Source: Siphonodentalium dalli (taxonomy: Eukaryota > Mollusca > Scaphopoda > Gadilida > Siphonodentaliidae). From it: DNA of 64,000 nucleotides. Under the pieces are notes generated by a model. It was given only the letters and a program-made list of their open reading frames with translations, had not been told where the DNA came from and ran no database searches. The translations under genes and the position numbers were made by a program. The DNA lies in NCBI GenBank assembly GCA_032622095.1, contig CP136062.1:11683710-11747709 (forward strand), written 5' to 3'. Of this stretch, positions 22,245 through 35,162 are shown piece by piece. The first letter of the stretch is position 1. The number at the start of each line of letters is the position of its first letter.

Positions 22245-22642
22245 TAACCCTCTACCCAACAAACCGGCCAAAACCGGCCAAATAAAGCTTCAACAGCCTA
22301 AAATATCTTTGGTCTGTCTCAATAGAACCATACAAATATGGATATCATTGGAACCGGCTCCTTGACCACATTGTGATAGTTACAGTTAGCCCTGTGCCAA
22401 TGCATTCTCTTATATATGCGAGTCGACCATAGGTCGCCTCGCATATATAAGAGAATGCATTGGCCTAAACAAAATCTTTTTTTAACACTTTTTACCATTT
22501 TTTCTTACATTCTTTAACAATTTTATAAGTTTTAATGTGTTAAGCCGATGCATTCTCTTATATATGCGAGGCGACCTATGGTCGACTCGCATATATAAGA
22601 GAATGCATTGGCACAGGGCCCTTCTGTTGGGTAAAGGGTTAA
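22245..22642. mobile_element. Full-length 'ttaaccctttaccc' MITE (~398 bp)
   Basis: Inverted ends ttaaccctctacccaac and gttgggtaaagggttaa. The internal order is aaaccggccaaaaccggcca, a stretch with aatatggatatcattggaac, then two 'aatgcattctcttatat' hairpins separated by an A/T-rich linker. The same ~390-bp architecture recurs at 37050, 45575 (split), 50976, 51544 (truncated), 59600 and 61505. Confidence 0.92.
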
Positions 22643-23859
22643 GGCCATTTTATCATATTGTCTGATCATCATAATAACATCATTGTCAAACATTAAAGTT
22701 CATTATGATAAATTGTTGAGTTGTTTTTCTTTCATATTGGCATTTTGTGTTACAAGTGTTACAAAAATCCATAAAACCTTTCTTCGCCTCAATTCAACAT
22801 ATTATTTTCGGTTGTCTGGAAGGAGATGTAGTTCTTGATTAACAAGTGCCAAGGTAGTGCCAGACACCACAGCAGATCTGATTTCTAACCAAAGTTTACC
22901 AATGGGGTCTCCCCGGTGTTGAGGGTTTTACTTCACTGATCATTGGACAATGCATTGTGCAATTCTTGGGGTCCTTCCTCTCCCTCAAAAATTCGATTTT
23001 ACAGAACGCGGTGTAAAAAATTCCCAAAAAAATCACAATTGGGATTCTTGTCACATTTCAACAAGAAATGAGTGAGGCATATATGAATATTCCAACTCAT
23101 TGGAACCAAAATTGTTACTTTGAAATCAAAATGGATGCCAAAATATGGAAATTGGTAGATATTGTCCCAGCGTGACATGCAATCGCGTAAAAGTTGTAGT
23201 TGATGTATAAAATTGGCTATTCTGTCTTCTACACAATGAATACGAACATATCAGATGCACCTTGGTTCTCTTTGTAAACATGTATAGTTACCGGGGTATA
23301 AAATATTAAATCTGAATCGAAGACGCCTGTCCGGAAATGCTTCTATTGATTAATATTCATTTTATTTCGAATATTTTCTGCTCTAAAAAGGTGTGGTTGT
23401 TTTGCTAATGAACAATAGTGGTTACTGTTAACAGAGACCAGAAATTTGATTGTGTAATTTTGTGGCAAATAAACGTTAATTATACTCATTATCGCTTATA
23501 ACTATGGAATAAAACAATGCAATCAATCTGGGACATTTGACGTTCGGTTTGTAGCCACAGGAACAGCCTAATGCCCTCTATCGCTATGTGGTATCACCCG
23601 AATGGTCTGTTCTAAAAATAGACAAATAAATGGTCCCAATAAAATATTCAAAATAAAACCAATATTAATTGATAGAAGCCTTTCCAGACAGGGGTCTTCA
23701 ATTCATATTTATTATTTTATAAATTTGTTATTTAAAGAGTTAATCCATCATTAATTATTGCTATTGTCACCTCTGACATTACCACAAATATTGGATTGTT
23801 TATCTCAAAAACTTGACATACCTTCATTCAGGTCTGGGAGCATTTTTTTTCAGATTTTT
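22643..23859. other. Intergenic sequence with a dispersed repeat
   Basis: No gene recognised. The part around 22980-23300 (gaatattccaactcattgga) is a diverged, opposite-strand relative of the sequence at about 29690-29990, so both belong to one old repeat family. Confidence 0.5.
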
Positions 23860-24065
23860 TTACCCTGTGCCAATGCATTCTCTTATATATATAAGAGAAT
23901 GCATTGGCCTAACAATTTTTTATCATTTTTTTTAAATGTTTCTTACAATTTTTAAGACATAAAAAAAAAAACATCCATTACCCTGCAGGGAGCCCCACAC
24001 ATATATAGAAGTATATAGAAGAGTGTCGTCTGCTCATGTTTGTCTGGGGCTCTGTATGGGTGAAA
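23860..24065. mobile_element. MITE, composite hairpin family (inverted copy)
   Basis: It reads taccctgtgccaatgcattc, a shortened hairpin, then the linker with aaacatccattaccctgcag, and the hairpin ending ggggctctgtatgggtgaaa. It is the reverse orientation of the element at 13734. Confidence 0.85.
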
Positions 24066-25403
24066 TTAAGATATTTGGTATGAAAGGTGTTTATTGTTTG
24101 GATTTATCTTAAATGTGTCACGATGTTTACAGACCAAATTACTCAAGATGGCTTCCAAAATGGGAACCAAATTTGGTAAATAGTTTATTTTTTACAAATA
24201 TCCCGAACATTATTCTCTGCGTTTTCCGAAAAGGTAGCAAATTGTAACTCGTATAACGGGTCTACCCGATGTGGCTATATGTGCATTATTGTGGTGTGTG
24301 CTGGATGAGAGTAGCTCTACATGGTCATATGTGTGTTATGTATATATGGAGTTACTATAGGTTTAAACAGCGGCCTATCAGTGTCCCATGCATATATGCC
24401 TATCTGTGTGTTTGTTGATTCGATCGCAAACGCTACCAGATAAAAAAGGTAATAAACTAGGATAATGATATATTACATTTTTCAAACAAGCTGATACCCC
24501 ATTTCTGTCCAAACACAGTTGTTTACTCTAACATTCTGACCAAAGTTGTCAGTTGAAGGATTCTCTTATATGTGTGGACTGGTGTATTTCACAAACCCCT
24601 GACTGGCATCTTTGGTCAGAATGTTATAAAAATCTACTGGGTATTTTCGAACTTGTTTTTAAAATAAACTAGCATATGCTCGTAACAGTCAAAATGCTAT
24701 ATAATTTGTGTCAGTTCCTCATATATTATATTTTTGTGGGTTTGCTCTTGACTCGGCCATTTTCTCAAGAATGCGTGGTACGAGTTCACCAACCTCGAAA
24801 CTACGTGATTCCCCATGCACACAATAATCATTGGTTGGACATCTCTGCAAACCATCATCACGTTTAGTGATGTTATAAGCTGGTACCGAATATTCATGTA
24901 TCTTCATGTATATTTGTCGGGTACTGTATGCATGTGTGCATACCTGTAAATGGTAAAGTCAATTAAAATGCCATTTTGGCACTGGAGTTGAACGACTCCT
25001 GCAGTTTGGGTCTAACCGATTTTAAGGCTCTTTTTTTTATCAGGCTATTTTGATTAAAGAAAAAGTTTGCGTTGATTTTTAGTGGAAAAAAAAAGTGCGT
25101 AAAATGGATGCGTGATGAGTTCATTGTTTCTCACAGACCACACTAATCACCCTATTTTGGTTACTGGTACAGAAACTTTTTTTCCGATTTCATGGCTCAG
25201 ATCAGGATCTAACCAGATATTTACGTTCCGATCCCAACTTGTTCAATACATTTTAGTCGCCCTGTTTTTCGCCCTCACTTTGATTGTCTAAGATTATATG
25301 AGCCGGAGTTTGTAGAATTATGTAAAGGAGCGACCATTTTGAAATGTCAAATTTGATGTATTTATTTACATATTTATTTTTGCGAACAGTCACATATCCT
25401 TTA
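24066..25403. other. Intergenic sequence, nothing recognised
   Basis: No coding exon, tandem array or transposon end could be supported. Only short A/T-rich and low-complexity stretches are seen. Confidence 0.5.
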
Positions 25404-26371
25404 AGGGGGAAATCTACTTTCAACATACTTTAGCTGAAGGGGTCACTCTCACCAAAAAAAGTGCTGAAGGGTACACAGGGTTTGAAAATGTGTTGAATGG
25501 TACACAGGTTTTGAAATCTCATTCTAATGACTTTTAGATTTTGTGTCTACAATGATTTCTGTTCAAGAATAATTGTATATTTTCCAAGGAAAATGAACTG
25601 AAAGCGGACTGCTGATGGTTGCAAGACTTTCAGAAACACAGTTAGAGTAACTGCATTAGTGCCGATCACAAACCCTGTGTACCCTTTAGCACATTTTCAA
25701 AACGTGTACCATTCAGCACTTTGTAACTCAACTTTACTTTGTAAAGTTTGAGCTTTTGCCATGGCTTGGTATCTGCCGTTGGTGTGTGTGTGTGTGCGCG
25801 TCTGTCAAAAATTTCCTTTAGCACAGGCTACAGGTCGCTCCTTTGGTCGGATCATTATGAAATTTGGCATAGCTGTTGACATTGACATGTAGATGGGAAC
25901 GAGTCATTTTGGGGTCATTTGGCAAAAACATGCGGCCATCTTGGATTTTAAAATTCAATCCATTAGCACGGACTACATGCTGTATTGTTTGTCTGATGAT
26001 CATGACATTTGTCATGGATGATAATATTGACATGTAGATGGGAACCAGTCATTTTGGGGTCATTCAGCCAAAAAAATGGCTGCCAGTACCCATCTTGGAT
26101 TTTACTCTTTGCACGACTAAATCCTTTGGTCGGATCATTATAAAATTATAAAATTTGTCATGGCTGTTGACATTGACATGTAATTGGGAACGAGTCATTT
26201 TGGTATTTCGGCAAAAAAAATATGGCTGCCAAAAACCATCTTGGATTTCAAAATTCAATCCATTAGCACAAACATGAAATTATTCCCTTTCAAAGTTGAG
26301 CTACAGTGTCATTAACTTTCATTTTGGTGAGAGTGACCCCTTCACCCATACTTAAAGTCTGTTTTTCCCCT
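25404..26371. mobile_element. Foldback-like element enclosing a tandem array
   Basis: The ends are inverted: tgaaggggtcactctcacca near 25435 and its complement near 26320, with looser matches out to 25404 and 26371. Inside, a second inverted pair (gggtacacagggtttgaaaa and complement) lies at 25468/25672. A tandem stretch related to the 16.7-18.1 kb array (catcttggatttta) follows. Confidence 0.6.
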
Positions 26372-28870
26372 ATCGCAATTGGGGGGGGGCAGCTATCTAG
26401 AGGGCTTCATAGGGATCTAACATCGGCATTTGATGGGGACATATAGGCCCAGTGGTATTATTTATATAAAGTTGCCAAAGTAACGGAGTTGGGATCGGGA
26501 TGGGCCGGGTGCCATCATATATTTCTGCCACCAAACATTTATATATGTATAAGCAGATCCGACTTATAAACAGTCTTTTAAAGAATATAAGAAAAAATTA
26601 TTAAAATTGTAAAAAATTGTAAAAAATTGTAAAAAATAATAACAAATGATGAAAAATTGTTAGGCCAATGCATTCTCTTATAAACACATAAAAAAAAGAA
26701 AGTCCCCCCTAATATAATGTGTATTATTTTCGGAGATATTGGTTGGATTTCGGTTAAACTTTCCACAAATGATTATTGGAGCTAGAGACACAATTCGTGC
26801 GAAAGACAGCCATGTAAGTGGTGTTATGAACGACAGCACGAGTTGATTGGAGGAGGGGTGCTTTTCAAAAATGGCAAACACACAGGTAGAGTGATATCGG
26901 CCACAGTATTGTTTCCTTGATTACATATTGTGTACTAGCTGCCTGTAGTTTTTGTCAGAAAATGATGCGAGTCCCCCTGCATGATTCAGAGCATAACTGT
27001 GCCGAATGGGAACAGTGTGTACCCGGTCCATAATCATTCCCTGCAGTCATTCCATACCCCTTTAGCTGGGAAGTTTGGAATCAACCAGTGATAGGTCGAA
27101 TACCAACCCAAAACAGAGGCATAGCTATTGGCCTTTTAGAGATGAATTTCTCCATAAAACATGTTGGCAATATTGCAGAAGACGGAGGGTTACAACCGCG
27201 ATGACAAGATCGTTATTTAACAAACGCTACATTAGTCCAGGAGATCGGGAGGTAGTGTTGCTCATATTGACGGACAAGCTGCGACCATGTTATTTTTAAT
27301 GTTTTAGGTATGGTAATGAAGAAAAATTATGATAGCAAGAACAAATTTGTAGCCTTCTTTGTTTTTTTGCGATTTTTGGGCATTTTTCTACATTTTTAGC
27401 CCAAATTTTTCAAATTTTTTTTCAATTTGTAACCATTTATTTTAGTATGATTTTGGTGATTAAGTTGAATAGTAATTGTGTTAATAATGTTAAATAACTA
27501 ATCGTGCTAAAAAAAAATTGAAGAATTTCAATTTTTTTTTTATTTTGTACCATTTAAACAAAAAAATTTAATGCAAAATCGTCCAAATTGCAACCATTTC
27601 ATCTTAGTATGATTTTAATGGTTGAATTCGCCATTAATTATTTTAATAGTGTTAAATAATTTACAATTTGTCTTCTACAATGTTTTAAAATGGATTTAAG
27701 AAGGTTTCTACTTGTTTTCTAAGTTGAGGGGGGTCTAATTCAAATCCAATTAAACATTGTACTGTTCAAAATTAGATCAATTTCTTAAGGCGTATGGTAG
27801 ATATACGTAACTAGTTTTCAAAACTTATACATATGCCTTTCTATCATGTGCGTTATGCACGCGAGTCGGATTTTACAAATTAAATTATGATGAAAAACCC
27901 TGAATTTTGGGTGTGATCACATTTGTGGTCATAATATTCCCATTAGAGAGTGGATGGACATGGGGCATGCGACACTGTGCAGTATATATGTATATGACAA
28001 GCATGACGAGACATTAGTATCTTTCTACTAAACTGCTTCCAGAGTTATCAGGAATAGAGTATCGGTGTTATTTCTTACCCAAATAAATTTTAAAACGGGG
28101 TATGTGGGTTAAAGGACCACTGGGAGATAATAGAATGTCCAATGACTCCTATATTTCTATCGTATCACAGTAAAGCTGTTTTTGTGAAATTGGCGCGGTT
28201 TACACGATCAAAGTTCGATTTTCTTTATAATATGTTACAAGCAACAAATTATATAGAGTTACGCTTCTTGAATTTGTGTAGGGAAACTCGAGTCAGCACA
28301 ACAACAAAATCTGGCTGCTGATTGGTTGATTATCATTGAGGGAAATATGGAAGGGGTCTGGATATTTTTATGCTGCTGATTTATGTGCAGTAAATGGAGT
28401 AGTTGTAGAAATGCAAGATTGTCGTTTGAAAAAAAATACCGAAAAGTGCGCGTTTGTTGTCACATACTGGTGCAACGGATGACGTTCTAAGGAAAAATTG
28501 ACCACTTGAAGTTCAAATAGGCTTAACCCATGGCCGGAGGGACTTTTAGTTAACACTGTCATCTATGGAAAATAATTAGGTGTTTGTAACCTATAGATAC
28601 GAAGCTTCAGTACATTAATCATATATTACTATATTTAAATCAGACGTATGCACACAGTCGGTGTCGAAACAAAAACACGAATGTACCGATTATTCGTGAC
28701 ATTCAAGTTAAATGTTCAATAATAGAAAATTATACTGTGACTGCTTCATTCAGCATGATGTTAATCAAGGTGTATCGTTATTAATAACAGTATACAGTAA
28801 TATCGAAATAAGAAGAATCATGTGGCCCTGGGTACTTATCCCCCAGCGCTGTGGCAAACAAATTGACAAT
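26372..28870. other. Intergenic sequence, nothing recognised
   Basis: It includes a relic of the 'aatgcattctcttata' hairpin at about 26580-26690 and very A/T-rich DNA at 27.3-27.7 kb. The open frames are short and match no family I know. Confidence 0.5.
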
Positions 28871-29560
28871 GTATTCTTAAACCCAAACCTGTGGCGGTTT
28901 TTCATCCAATGTACCGAAGATTCGTGCCATGTACCGAAGCTTCGTGACGTGTCAGAACTCCAGGAATATACCACAACAGGACATCATATGGCACCGATAA
29001 CAAACGTTGAATAGTGACCAGAAACCCGGATATTAATAATTTCAGATCATAATTAGCATCGATATTAACCCATCGAGGAATATGTCACAATGACACACTA
29101 TATTACACCCACCCCTATATAACTGCCCCCTCTCTGACACAGGGATACATGTAAGAAGATTATCGATGTCTACTTAATGAGACTATACAGTTCCGTCAAA
29201 ATCTGGTGAAAAATGTGACCTCGCATCGTTAACCCCAAATCTGTGGCGATTTTTCATCCAATTTACCGAAGCTTCGTGACACGTACCGTCAAATGGCATC
29301 AAACGTTGAATGGTCACCAAAAACTTCGATATCAGTCATTTCAGATCGTAACTATCCTAGAAATATATATTAATCCATGGTGTAATTATGTCAAAATGAC
29401 ACACTATATTACACCCACCCTATATAACTGCTTTACTTCAGCCCTGACACAGTGCTACATACAAGACGTTTATCCATGTCTACTTAATGAGAGTATACAG
29501 TTCTGTCAAAATCAGGCGAACAATTTGGTCTATAAATACCGCAGTGTGACACATTTAAGA
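28871..29560 (+). repeat. Two diverged direct copies of a ~350-bp unit
   Basis: Both copies contain ctgtggcg-tttttcatcca, accgaagcttcgtgac, aaacgttgaat-gt, cacactatattacacccacc and tctacttaatgaga. The copies start near 28880 and 29232. The second lacks part of the first. No coding frame spans them. Confidence 0.7.
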
Positions 29561-30609
29561 TAGACCAAAACAATAAAACACCTTTCAACCCAAAGATAGT
29601 TACATTTAATTGAAAAAATAGTCCAAGCATGAAAAGTTAATTTTTGCCGATATTTAAGTCAAGTTTTTGAGAGAATAGTCCAATATTTTTGGTGATGTCA
29701 GTGGTGACAATAGTAACAATTAACCATGGTACATCAGACATGTTAGTATTCAATGTATAGAAGGCAAAATAGCCAATTTTGTACATCATCCACAACTTGT
29801 AATGGAATGCAGGACATGCTGGGGCAATATTTACCATTTTCAATATTTTGGCCAAAGTAAGAATTTTGGGTCCATTGAGTTGGAATATTCATAAGTAATC
29901 ATGTGCATCACTTACATTATAAAGTTATGTTCATTTCTTGTTAAAATATGACTAGTATCCCAATTGTGATGTTTTTGTGTGAAATTTTATACCGCATTCT
30001 GTAAATTCGTATTTTTGAGGGAAGGGAAGGTGTAATAGGACCCCAAAAAGTGCATATTGAATTGCCCCAATGATCAGTTAATATACAAAATACAAAATAA
30101 AGTCACATTACTCAACCAGTTCCAAACAGCTTGAATCGATCTAGAAGATATTTGTAAAAAAAAGTTATATTTTCAACTTCCGGCGGCCATTTTGGTGGCC
30201 ATCTTGGATGGTGAGTTTCAATTTTGCCCCAAAAAAGTTACATTATGTCTTACCTTCACGAAAATATATACATTTGTATACATTTTACAAGATTGTTACC
30301 GCTATAATTTGCATAAAACTGGCTTAGAGTCTGGTCTAAAAAACAGCGGCCATGATGGACGCCATTTTGTCTGGAGTCTATATGGCCTCTTTTTTTTCTT
30401 GTTAACATTGCTTAAAAGTTGAAGGACACGCAATATTGATTCATTGAATAAAATCTCATTGTTATCTTTTTTGTCATTTTTAAAATCTACCCCACTCCTA
30501 TTCAATCGATGCTCAGTCAGCCGTAACACCACGCACATGGCTCTCCTCCAATAAGCATTTGTGAAAAGTTTCATAAAAATCCACCCACTATCTCCGAAAA
30601 TATTACATA
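29561..30609. other. Intergenic sequence with old repeat
   Basis: The part at about 29690-29990 is the opposite-strand relative of 22980-23300. The stretch ggcggccattttggtggcca near 30182 is a common dispersed phrase. No gene recognised. Confidence 0.45.
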
Positions 30610-30821
30610 CTAGCAGGTGACCCGACTTCGTCCGGGCTTTGACCTTGAATTGACCATTTTGAAGGTCAAGGTCAGGTCGGAGTTACGATTTGACCTGTCC
30701 AAAACACTCCCCGGACAAAATACCCGTAGGTATCAAATTTCGTCGAAATCCGTCCAGCAGTTTTCCCGGCAATAGCTAACAGAGAAAACAAACAGACACA
30801 AGTCCCCAAATATATATTAGA
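30610..30821 (-). mobile_element. Short Helitron-like element
   Basis: On the minus strand it starts TCTAATATATATTTGGG and ends with a short GC hairpin (cccggacgaagtcggg) and then CTAG. It sits between A (30609) and T (30822). TC start, terminal hairpin plus CTAG end, and insertion between A and T with no target duplication are Helitron marks. Only 212 bp and non-coding. Confidence 0.65.
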
Positions 30822-31226
30822 TCATTTGTGGGTACACGTTTCAAGGTGAAGGTCACATCGGGCGGAAAAACTGACCCGATTAAAATCTCCCCCATTCCCA
30901 GGAACCCCTAAGTACGAACACAGAATCACACAACACGCTCATGTCTGTACACAGACACAACACGCTCATGTCTGGACACACACACGCTCTTTATCAACGA
31001 CACTGCGGATACGAATGCTCTTTAACTATCACGCGATTAACCCATGAACTATATCCATTGCGGTGGCGGGGGATTGCAATGGAGAATGAGTGTTCTGACG
31101 TTCTCAGAAGCGGTACGATGACATTCCATCTGGGATTTTATCCTTTGATAGGAAGTTTGGGCTCAATCCGTCCGACAATTTTCCCGGCCATAGCTAACAG
31201 ACAGAAGTCCCAAAATATATATTAGA

Positions 31227-31712
31227 CTAGCCGATGAGCCCGACGTTGGCCGGGCTATTCAAAAACCAAATTTCAAGTCGATAGCTCTACCCGTTTCCGA
31301 GATCTGGTCTGCGCATGCGCGAAGCTGGCGTCGCACGGGCTCGGCGACCCGATAAAATTCGTATCCGGGACAAGATACATTCACATACCAAATTTCAAGT
31401 CGATAGCTCCACCCGTTTCCGATATCTGGTCTGCGCATGCGCGAAGCTGACGTCGCACGGGCTCGGTGACCCGATAAAATTCGTATCCGGGGCAAGATAC
31501 ATTCACATAGCAAATTTCAAGTCGATAGCTCCACCCGTTTCCGAGATCTCGTCTGCGCATGCGGGCTCGCACGGGCTCGCCAATACGACAACGTCCACCG
31601 CTTGGTCAAACTACACGCACGTACCAAGTTTCGTCCCGATCGGTCGAGAATCGTAGATTTGTATAAATGACAAACAAACAAACAGACAGAGGTCTTCAAA
31701 ATATATATGAGA
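31227..31712 (-). mobile_element. Helitron-like element with internal ~120-bp repeats
   Basis: The minus-strand 3' end is gcccggccaacgtcgggc, atcgg and CTAG. The 5' end is TCTCATATATATTTTGAAGA. Internally the phrases caagtcgatagctccacccg and tgcgcatgcgcgaagctg recur about every 120 bp. It abuts another copy at 31713. Confidence 0.65.
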
Positions 31713-32093
31713 CTAGCCGATGAGCCCGACGTTGTCCGGGCTATTCACAAAAACAAATTTCAAGTCGATAGCTCCACCCGTTTCCGAGATCTGGTCTGCG
31801 CATGCGCGAAGCTGGCGTCGCACGGGCTCGGCGACCCGATACAATTTGTACCCGGCGCAAGATACATTCACATATATAGCAAATTTCAAGTCGATAGCTC
31901 CACCCGTTTCCGAGATCTCGTCTGCGCATGCGCTGCACGGGCGTCGCACGGGCTCGCCAATACGACAACGACCACCGCCTGGTCAAACTACACACACGTA
32001 CCAAGTTTCGTCCCGATCGGTCGAGAATCGTAGATTTGTATTAATGACAGACAAACAGACAGACAGACAGAGGTCTTCAAAATATATATGAGA
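31713..32093 (-). mobile_element. Adjacent second Helitron-like copy
   Basis: Same ends as its neighbour (hairpin gcccggacaacgtcgggc then CTAG; TCTCATATAT start), inserted head to tail and followed by T at 32094. It has two internal repeat units instead of three. GC-rich open frames on both strands here are repeat translations. Confidence 0.65.
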
Positions 32094-32099
32094 TTATAT

Positions 32100-32930
32100 T
32101 AGGGGGGGGACTTCTTTTTTTAATGTGTTTATATGCGAGGCGACCTATGGTCGACTCGCATACTCATATTCATACGGATACTGAGTCCTGCGTTGTATAT
32201 TCCCATCAACTTTTCAGTTCTCGGCTTGTGGTCATGCATCGCCTTGGTTCTGGGAAAGTCGGAATCGGATCGTGCAGTTTGGACTGGATACTTTTGAAGC
32301 GGGTCTATAACCCGCGATGGGCGAAAAACGGAACCGATTGCCAAGCCCGAACTGAAGAGCTGAGGGACATCTGGATGTGCCATTCCGGTCGTAACGCAAC
32401 CATTCGATGATATATAATATCAGTATAAAGCAATGGAAATATATTGCATATATAGCCAGTGCCTCCACCCATGCATGCTTAATTGTATGTCTTGTATGTT
32501 ATAATTGTATATTGACATCACCATTAGACTTTCGGAGTATATTAAGGGTGGGGGAGTTGACACCGGGTATATAGAGCAGTATATATAACAATTTTTAAAT
32601 ATTTGTTTTAGCAATTTATATATGTGGGAATATCTAGATGGCTCAATTCAAAGGAATTTTTCGTGAAATCTAATTAGGCGGTTTGCGAAGTTGCAATTTT
32701 AGAGTTACATTTTAAAAGAATTTTAAAGTCAGTGATTGTGGTCGAGGAAAGGCATCAAAAATTTATAAAGTTCGAAAGTCCATGAATTTGGGGCCCTCGG
32801 GAATCATGGATGATTTTCTGTTTAGCCCGGTTATCATTTCCAGTTAATTAACCCTTTCGATGGGAGCTGCGCTGGTGCAGCATTAAATATCCTGTGTCAT
32901 GACTGTGCAAGTAAATTTTTTTTATACATG
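32100..32930. other. Intergenic sequence, nothing recognised
   Basis: A half hairpin of the 'gcgaggcgacctatggtcga' family lies at 32126-32161. Beyond it no feature could be supported. Confidence 0.45.
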
Positions 32931-33130
32931 CGAGTCTCCCACAGGGAGCCTCGCATATATAAGATAACTTCCCTACAATGTTAAGGTAAATATTTTTAGG
33001 CCAATATATTCTCTTATATATGCGAGGCTCGATCCTATGTGAGACTCAGATACATGTATAGATTGGTATAAATATACAGAATACATTGGCACAGGGTTTT
33101 CGAAAAAAATTCAGGAAGCTCCAGTCATGG
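32931..33130. mobile_element. Degenerate twin-hairpin MITE
   Basis: Diverged copy of the element at 21557, with gagtctcccacagggagcct, the linker and cacagggttttcg. The second hairpin is much altered. Confidence 0.65.
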
Positions 33131-33173
33131 AAGGTTAAGTAATATAATTTCGATTTGACTTTGAATTTTCCTT

Positions 33174-34040
33174 GGTTCGCAAATAGTATGGTTATAAATA
33201 CCAAAGTTGTGTAAATAAAAATATATACGGTACTTCGCTTCACTCCCCTCTTTCATTTTGGCCAATGTATGGTATACAATACCAATTATCTTGACAACCG
33301 TTCTTCCTTCCGGCACTCTATCCCTCTAACCCTCCTAGAACAATATTTTGTATTCGAATCTATAACATGTTATTCCCGTCTGCTAAATTTACCCTATAAT
33401 TATTATGGGGTATCTATTCTGATATCAAGGGTATATACTTTCTTTTTCCGAGGAAAAGACTTAATAAAAACCTTTCAGGCTTGTTGCTTATCCCCGTTTT
33501 TGAACATATGTGTTGTAAATTATATCAATTTGTTTGTATGTGTTGAATGTTGTGTTCGAAAATAAAATATTGTTTACACTATATAAGTGTGATTAATTCT
33601 TCCTCTTGATACATATGGCGTGATATGGACGACATCGACGATGGCACTGTGTTGGTGTAAACAATATTTAATTTCGAACAGAACATGTAATACATACAAA
33701 CAAATTGACATAAGTAATAATAATATTCAAAACGGGGATTAGACAACAAGCCTAAAAGGCTTTTATCAAGTCTTTTCCTCGGAGTAGGAAGTTTACCCTT
33801 GGTATCAGAGTAGATACCATATAGGGTAAATTTAGAAGACGGGGATAACATGTTAGATCGGAAAAAATATTGTTCAAGGAGGGGGTAGAGGGATAGAGTG
33901 CAGGAAGGAAAAACGTTTGTCAAGTTAATTGGTATTGCATACCGTACATCAGCCAAAACGAAAGAGGGGAGTGAAGCGAAGTACCGTGTATATTTTAGTT
34001 ACACAACTTTGATATTTATAACATATACTATTTAAGAACC
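33174..34040. repeat. Long inverted repeat, ~390-bp arms, 75-bp spacer
   Basis: The left arm (33174-33579) and right arm (33655-34040) are reverse complements with scattered changes. For example, ggtacttcgcttcactcccc at left matches its complement near 33970. Both arms contain taaacaatattt-type inner ends. No coding frame. A foldback transposon or a segmental inverted duplication would both explain it. Confidence 0.88.
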
Positions 34041-35038
34041 TGTGTTAGAGTTTCCACCGATCGATTTGGATACGGGTCGGAGCCCTCGAAAATTAGAGTA
34101 GGAGCCAATGCAACACTTTAATTTGTCTTAAAATTTGGAGTGTTATATCATAAAAAAGTAGATAACAGCAAATGACACTTCTCATCGTGGATTCGTGGGT
34201 ACGAAGAGTCATGGATCATTGTTGACTCGATTTTGTGCCTTAAATTAAGTAATTATTTATAAAAGATTTATTTTCACTGAAGAGTATTTGCTGGAGTTTG
34301 AAGTTTGATCTTTTTTCGCGAATTCTTTACTGATGAAGGCGTCGATTGAGCACAATAATTATTTAGCGTCAATCAATCTTCGTTTGGTGCCAAATTAACG
34401 ACATTGTGATTGCTACAAACTGCATCATGATTCCACAAGGAATTTAAAGAGCGAATTAAGAAGATCCACTAATAATTAACATTTCCCACGATATTCCAGT
34501 TGTTTTCTTTAAAAAAATCAAAATTAATATTGTGTAAGAGTCGGAACCGAAATCGTGTCAGATCGAAAACGTTTGTTATGACACCTCGGGGACGGGGAGG
34601 CCTGAGCCCCCCCCCCCCCGAACTCCATCACAGTATTGTTGTTGTTGTTGGCTTCGTAATCATTCGTAATCATCCGTAGCTGATTAATGTCTATAGTGCT
34701 GGTGCTGTATTCTCTAGGTTCGATTCTCCTATCGTGTCAGATCGAAAACGTTGTTCTGACACCCCCCCCCCAATCACAGTGTCCGTATACTAACATTATA
34801 TAGTCCATTTAATTTAACAGGTTTGTTTCCGAGTTTTTGTATTAACCGGGTGTGTTCGATATGTCATAAAACTTATTTATTTACTTTCGATTCGAATCGG
34901 ATGAAAACGTAAGATTGTGCTTATTTTACTGATGTATTTCAATTTACATGCATAAATTACAAGTACTACACCATGCCACGAATATCTACTCTGGCTTTAC
35001 CCTCGTACAGATGATAATCCACCAATTCAAAACCTGGG
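34041..35038. other. Intergenic; short G/C-homopolymer repeat
   Basis: The phrase gtgtcagatcgaaaacgtt occurs at about 34555 and 34735, each followed by a C homopolymer. No gene recognised. Confidence 0.5.
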
Positions 35039-35162
35039 AACCTCGATTTGTGTAATAAACCTCGATCGAGGTTCTTCTTCTTCTGGTGATATAGTGTGGA
35101 TCAGTATTTCATCTTACAACTTGAAGAACCTCGATCGAGGTTTTTTACACAAATCGAGGTTT
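35039..35162. mobile_element. Small palindromic element with nested palindromes
   Basis: Inverted arms aacctcgatttgtgta and complement. Each arm also contains the perfect palindrome aacctcgatcgaggtt. Non-coding. Confidence 0.75.

Noticed and set aside
26678-26881. 67-residue minus-strand frame with a hydrophobic middle
   Set aside because: No family is recognised and there are no splice signals. It overlaps a MITE relic.
31315-32410. GC-rich overlapping open frames of 60-123 residues on both strands
   Set aside because: They lie within Helitron-like repeats, repeat with the ~120-bp unit, and resemble no protein.
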